Below the pieces are notes generated by a model. The model was not told the origin of the DNA, did not search any database, and was given only the letters and a program-made list of their open reading frames with translations. A program made the position numbers and the translations under genes. Of a stretch of 64,000 bases of DNA, positions 60,482-64,000 are shown piece by piece. The stretch is from Chloroflexota bacterium (GTDB taxonomy: Bacteria; Chloroflexota; Limnocylindria; Limnocylindrales; CSP1-4): positions 50,925 to 114,924 of the forward strand of contig JACPOS010000006.1 of the NCBI GenBank assembly GCA_016191395.1. The letters are read 5' to 3'. Positions within the stretch are counted from its first letter, which is position 1. Each line of letters begins with the position of its first letter.

Positions 60482-60885
60482 AGCCCGCCGTAGACAGCAG
60501 CGTCGCCATCGCGGCCTTCTCGACCTGGCATCGCGCCCACGGACCTGCCCTTGACGTTGTGAATCACGGGGTCCACCTCCCGGCCCATGCCGCACTTGAG
60601 ACGTACTCAGTGCTCACTCGCCTGCCTCGGCCGCATCGCGCGAACCCGAACCGCGTCGTTGAATTCCTGGAGGCATCGTTCCTGGACGACTGGCTGACCC
60701 TGCCAGGCTCGATGCTCAGCGGTCTCGTCCGGGCGATGGCCGAACTAGGGGTCACCGGCGGTGCCACCTACGATGCGCTCATCGGGATGACGGCGAAGCA
60801 CGCCGGGACCAGGCTGATCACACGCGACCGACGCGCATTGACCACCTACGAGCGCCTTGGTGTCGAGGTCGAGTTCCTTGGCTGA
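60478..60885 (+). CDS. vapC: VapC-type PIN toxin starting at CTG
   Basis: A 135-residue PIN protein. Catalytic residues are Asp6 (PAVDSSVAI), Glu41 (ALETYSVL), Asp99 (ATYDALIGM) and Asp117 (ITRDRRAL). The first aspartate must be included, yet no ATG, GTG or TTG lies between it and the antitoxin stop; CTG 60478 overlaps that stop (CTGA), the same geometry as the ATGA/GTGA couplings elsewhere. The weak start may keep toxin output below antitoxin. Confidence 0.85.
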   Translation: MKPAVDSSVAIAAFSTWHRAHGPALDVVNHGVHLPAHAALETYSVLTRLPRPHRANPNRVVEFLEASFLDDWLTLPGSMLSGLVRAMAELGVTGGATYDALIGMTAKHAGTRLITRDRRALTTYERLGVEVEFLG

Positions 60886-60887
60886 GG

Positions 60888-62165
60888 TCAGCCGAAGATC
60901 CGCTTGACCTCGGAGATGCCGGCGACGAGCGCATCGACATCGGCCTTCGTCGTGTACACGTTGAAGCTCGCGCGGGCGGTCGCATCCAGCTCCAGTCGCT
61001 CATGGAGCGGCATCGTGCAGTGGTGGCCTGCGCGGACCGCGACGCCGGAGCGATCAAGGACCTGGGCCACGTCGTGCGGGTGCACGCCGGGCACGTTGAA
61101 CGGGATCACGCCGCAGCGAATCGTGGCGTCCATGCGCCCGTACAGCTCCAGATCGGGGTGCTCGCGCATGAGCTCGATGAGCGCATAGGTGAGCAGCTCC
61201 TGCTCGTGGTCGCGCACGCGCTCCATGCCCAGCTCGCGCAGGTAGTCCGCCGCGACGCCCAGGCCGATGGCCGCGGCGATGTCCGGCGTGCCCGCCTCGA
61301 ACTTCCAGGGGATGTCGTTCCACTCCGACCGCCGGAGGTGGACGTCGCGGATCATGTCGCCGCCCGCCATGAACGGTGGCATCGCCTCCAGCAGCTCGCG
61401 CCGTGCCCACAGCGCGCCGGAGCCGGTTGGACCCAGCATCTTGTGGCCGCTGAACGCGTAGAAGTCCGCGCCGATCGCCTGGACGTCCACCGGCACGTGC
61501 GGCACGGCCTGGGCGCCGTCAATGAGCACCAGGGCGCCCGCGTCGTGGGCCATCTTCGTCATCTCGACGACCGGGTTGATGGTGCCCAGGGTGTTGGAGA
61601 CGTGGGTGAACGCGACGAGCTTCGGCTTCAGGCGAAGGAGGACGTCGTAGACGTCCTGCCGGAGCACGCCGTCGTCCGTGATCGGGATGAACTCCAGGTC
61701 GCCGTCCCGCTCCTGGGCGAGCAGCTGCCAGGGCACCAGGTTCGCGTGGTGCTCCATCTCCGTGAGCACGATCGCGTCACCACGGTTGATGTTCTTCCGG
61801 CCCCACGCGTAGGCGACGAGGTTGATCGCCTCCGTCGCGTTGCGCGTGAAGACGACCTCGTGCGCGTCCGGCGCGTTGATGAAGCGGGCAACGGCGGAGC
61901 GGGCCGCCTCGTAGGCCGCGGTGGACCGCTCGCCGATCTCGTAGATGCCGCGATGCACGTTCGCGTTGTACTCGCGGTAGTACGTGTCCACGGCCTCGAT
62001 GACGGCGAGCGGCTTCTGGCTCGTGGACGCCGAGTCCAGGAACACGAGCGGGTGCCCGTGGGATTCGGTGGCGAGAATCGGGAAGTCCCGGCGGATGACC
62101 TCCGGATCGAGCCTGCCGTCGCGGATCCTGCTGTCCGGGCGCGGGGCGGTGAGCGTCATCGTCAT
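60888..62165 (-). CDS. sufS: Cysteine desulfurase SufS
   Basis: A 425-residue class V aminotransferase. Lys242 in AFSGHKMLGPTG binds PLP, EMEHHANLVPW holds the His stacking residue, and Cys383 in RAGHHCTMPLHE is the persulfide cysteine of the group II (SufS) enzymes. It supplies sulfur to SufU. It is third in the rrf2-sufC-sufS operon; sufB and sufD are not between sufC and sufS. Confidence 0.95.
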   Translation of the reverse strand: MTMTLTAPRPDSRIRDGRLDPEVIRRDFPILATESHGHPLVFLDSASTSQKPLAVIEAVDTYYREYNANVHRGIYEIGERSTAAYEAARSAVARFINAPDAHEVVFTRNATEAINLVAYAWGRKNINRGDAIVLTEMEHHANLVPWQLLAQERDGDLEFIPITDDGVLRQDVYDVLLRLKPKLVAFTHVSNTLGTINPVVEMTKMAHDAGALVLIDGAQAVPHVPVDVQAIGADFYAFSGHKMLGPTGSGALWARRELLEAMPPFMAGGDMIRDVHLRRSEWNDIPWKFEAGTPDIAAAIGLGVAADYLRELGMERVRDHEQELLTYALIELMREHPDLELYGRMDATIRCGVIPFNVPGVHPHDVAQVLDRSGVAVRAGHHCTMPLHERLELDATARASFNVYTTKADVDALVAGISEVKRIFG

Positions 62166-62175
62166 CTCCGCCCGG

Positions 62176-63105
62176 CTAGCGGGCGGCCTCCACGGGTTCT
62201 GCTGGGGCTCCGAGGTCGGGGCCCTGCGGCACGAGCAGCGCCTCGTCCGGCACGTCCGGCGCCAGGCCGGCCTCGCGCAGGATGGGGCCGTAGCCCTCGC
62301 TCTCCAGGCGAAGCGCGAGGTCCTTCCCGCCGGTCTTGACGATCCGGCCCTGGGCCAGGACGTGGACCACGTCCGGGGTGATGTAGTTGAGCAGCCGCTG
62401 GTAGTGCGTGATCAGCAGGATGCCCAGGTCCGGGTTGAGCATCGCGTTCACGCCCTCGGCGACCACCCGCAGGGCGTCGATGTCGAGGCCGGAGTCGGTC
62501 TCGTCGAGGATCGCCATGTTGGGCTCCAGCATCGCCATCTGGAGCATCTCCAGGCGCTTCTTCTCGCCGCCGGAGAAGCCCTCGTTGACATAGCGCGCCG
62601 CGAACGATTCATCCATTCGAAGCAGCGCGAGCTTCGCCCGCATCTTCTTCCGGAACTCCATCATCGACACGCCGCCCTTGATGGCGTCCGTGGGGTCGAT
62701 GTCGGGGTTCTTGTCGATCCCCTGGAGCTTCGCGTTGAGCGCGCTCCGGATGAAGCTCGCGACGCTGAGGCCCGGGATGGCCGTCGGGTACTGGAACGCC
62801 AGGAACATCCCGAGCCGGGCGCGCTTGTCCGGGCTGAGCTTCAGGAGGTCGCGGCCGCGCCAGGTCACCGTGCCGCCGAGGATCTTGTACGACGGATGGC
62901 CCATCAGCGCATAGGCGAGGGTCGTCTTGCCGGAGCCGTTGGGGCCCATGATCGCGTGGACCTCACCGGGCCCGACCTCCAGGTCGATGCCCTGCAGGAT
63001 CTCGCGCTCCGGCGCGGCGGCGGGCGCGACGCGCAGCCCGCGAATGACGAGACGGTCGTCGGCGCCGGCCTTGGCGGCCGTGGCGCCGTTGGTGTGGTCG
63101 CTCAC
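62176..63105 (-). CDS. sufC: Fe-S assembly ATPase SufC
   Basis: A 309-residue ABC-type ATPase from GTG 63105 (GTGA overlap with rrf2). MGPNGSGKTTLAYALMGHP, LGMFLAFQYPTAIPGLSV, FSGGEKKRLEMLQMA and AILDETDSGLDIDAL are the SufC signatures. A ~40-residue C-terminal extension (VPQGPDLGAPAEPVE) exceeds the usual 250-residue length. SufC normally works in a SufBCD complex whose other genes are outside this window. Confidence 0.95.
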   Translation of the reverse strand: MSDHTNGATAAKAGADDRLVIRGLRVAPAAAPEREILQGIDLEVGPGEVHAIMGPNGSGKTTLAYALMGHPSYKILGGTVTWRGRDLLKLSPDKRARLGMFLAFQYPTAIPGLSVASFIRSALNAKLQGIDKNPDIDPTDAIKGGVSMMEFRKKMRAKLALLRMDESFAARYVNEGFSGGEKKRLEMLQMAMLEPNMAILDETDSGLDIDALRVVAEGVNAMLNPDLGILLITHYQRLLNYITPDVVHVLAQGRIVKTGGKDLALRLESEGYGPILREAGLAPDVPDEALLVPQGPDLGAPAEPVEAAR

Positions 63106-63632
63106 GATGCGGTCAGGGCTCCTTCGGACGCAGCGGGCTGGATGGAGACGAGTCTCTGCGGGACGAGGTCGGCGAGCGTCACGCCGTCGAGCGCCCCGGC
63201 GACCGCGTCGCGAACGCGGATCCAGAGCAGGTTGACGGTGCACGACGAGGTCCGGTCGCAGGCGAGGTCGTGCCCGGGCTCGTCCGTGGCGCAGATCATC
63301 GGCGCAAGCGGGCCTTCGAGCGCGCGGAGCACCTCGCTCATCGGGATCGAGGACGGGGCGCGACCCAGCTCGTAGCCGCCGTGGGCGCCGCGGGTCGAGA
63401 CGACGAGGCCCGCGTCCCGGAGGACGAACGCGAGCTGCTCGAGGTACGCGCGGGGCATGTCCTCCGCCGCCGCGATTTCCGCGAGCGAGGCGGGACCGGT
63501 GCCATAGTGCCGCCCCAGCTGGACCATGAGCCGCACGCCGTATTCGCCCTTGGTGCTGAACGCGACGGCACCCGTCCCGTGGAACGACGGGCGGTGCGCG
63601 GCAGGGGCAGATTCGGTGGCGGTCGGTGCCAA
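63102..63632 (-). CDS. Rrf2-family regulator of the suf operon
   Basis: A 176-residue protein, tentatively from TTG 63632. The HTH core is FSTKGEYGVRLMVQLGRHYG, SLAEIAAAEDMPRAYLEQLAFVLRDAGLV and GAHGGYELGR. Cys114, Cys125 and Cys131 (CATDEPGHDLAC...C) can bind an Fe-S cluster as in IscR or SufR. It probably represses rrf2-sufC-sufS when clusters are sufficient. An inverted repeat upstream is the candidate operator. Confidence 0.88.
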   Translation of the reverse strand: MAPTATESAPAAHRPSFHGTGAVAFSTKGEYGVRLMVQLGRHYGTGPASLAEIAAAEDMPRAYLEQLAFVLRDAGLVVSTRGAHGGYELGRAPSSIPMSEVLRALEGPLAPMICATDEPGHDLACDRTSSCTVNLLWIRVRDAVAGALDGVTLADLVPQRLVSIQPAASEGALTAS

Positions 63633-63656
63633 GTCGAGCGAAGTCAGGCGACGATC

Positions 63657-63687
63657 CTCAATCCCAAGCGATCTTGTCGGGATTGAG
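63657..63687. promoter_or_regulatory. Inverted repeat upstream of rrf2
   Basis: CTCAATCCC (63657-63665) and GGGATTGAG (63679-63687) are perfect 9-bp inverted arms with a 13-bp spacer, 25-55 bp upstream of the predicted rrf2 start. The likely use is autoregulation by the Fe-S-sensing Rrf2 protein. Confidence 0.6.
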
Positions 63688-63909
63688 TGTACGAAGGGCC
63701 TCGCGGAGCGTCAATCGGAGTGCGGGATAGCCGATCGTGCGGCCCGACGGTGTCGGAACCGAGCTGCGCCGGCGGACGGCATATGGCGGAGCGTCCTGCG
63801 CGTTCGCGACCTGGGAACGCTCTCGGCTGGCCCCACATCGGACCAGCTCACTGCCCTGTATGAACCGTACTGACTTCGATGGAGACTCCATCTCTTGGAG
63901 AATGGAGTC

Positions 63910-64000
63910 ATGGCACAACACGATCACCCCTCCCGCCCCGCCCCGCGGCGGTATCCACCGGAGCTGAGAGAGCGTGCCGTCCGGCTCGTGTTCGAGACGG
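63910..64000 (+). mobile_element. IS3-family transposase OrfA, N-terminus only
   Basis: From ATG 63910 the frame reads 30 residues to the window edge, including RRYPPELRERAVRLVFET, the opening helix of IS3-family OrfA (helix-turn-helix transposase subunit). GGAGAATGGAGTC just upstream provides a ribosome site. The element's left end may lie near 63861 (TGAACCGTACTGACTTCGA), but the partner inverted repeat is outside the window. Confidence 0.75.

Noticed and set aside
63658..63927. A minus-strand frame next to the IS3 end as a gene fragment
   Set aside because: The C-terminal stretch looks somewhat protein-like, but no family match or start can be supported and it crosses the rrf2 upstream palindrome.

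Overview
This is a GC-rich, gene-dense bacterial window of roughly 80 protein genes with no rRNA, tRNA or CRISPR seen. Gene content points to Chloroflexota, probably a Limnocylindria/Ellin6529-like lineage: heliorhodopsin, a CarH-type light sensor, CysO/CysM/Mec cysteine synthesis, SufU/SufS, ECF transporters and strong translational coupling (ATGA, GTGA, TGATG). This placement is an inference from content, not from a marker gene.

Layout. 1-3.1 kb: start of an IscA/HesB gene, a degenerate GGDEF protein, then a two-gene secreted-protein/lipoprotein cassette flanked by a perfect 142-bp direct repeat. 3.1-17 kb: a phenylacetyl-CoA catabolic region in blocks (thiolase, lipoprotein, paaH; MBL hydrolase; tetR-NTF2-paaABCD; paaG-DUF1444-paaF-EthD-hydrolase-flavin reductase), split near 11-13 kb by a lower-GC insert with an unknown secreted protein and a vapBC module. 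17-28 kb: a co-directional cluster of APC permease, glutamine-synthetase-like enzyme, MinD/ParA ATPase, a large permease with soluble ends, a peptide-binding lipoprotein and a HAMP-domain membrane protein. 28-34 kb: a light-response island with an SRPBCC-epimerase fusion, heliorhodopsin, a secreted FAS1 protein, a divergent CarH-like regulator with a repeat-rich shared promoter, and a photolyase. 34-37.9 kb: SDR, SRPBCC, two tandem PadR/membrane-protein pairs, a SOD-like secreted protein. 38-46 kb: aldehyde dehydrogenase, Nudix, PurE and a GrpB-PurK fusion, PlsC, a KamB-like methyltransferase with an in-frame amber codon. 45-49.3 kb: nucleoside hydrolase with a complete ECF transporter (S, T, A, A'). 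49.3-53.3 kb: the protein-thiocarboxylate cysteine pathway. 53.5-63.7 kb: sufU, an ABC exporter pair, an unknown 443-residue protein, a second vapBC-type module and rrf2-sufC-sufS. The right edge enters an IS3-family element.

How genes work together. PaaABCD epoxidises phenylacetyl-CoA, PaaG isomerises the epoxide, PaaF and PaaH carry out the beta-oxidation-like steps, and the thiolase releases acetyl-CoA. PaaK, PaaE and PaaZ are not in the window. The prx-rhodanese/ThiF-cysO-cysM-mec operon would make cysteine from a CysO thiocarboxylate. The CarH-like repressor probably controls the FAS1-heliorhodopsin-epimerase operon in response to light.

Several genes seem to start at CTG or ATC: the ECF S and T components, the FtsX-like permease and one VapC. 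Start calls there rest on Shine-Dalgarno spacing or stop-start overlap.
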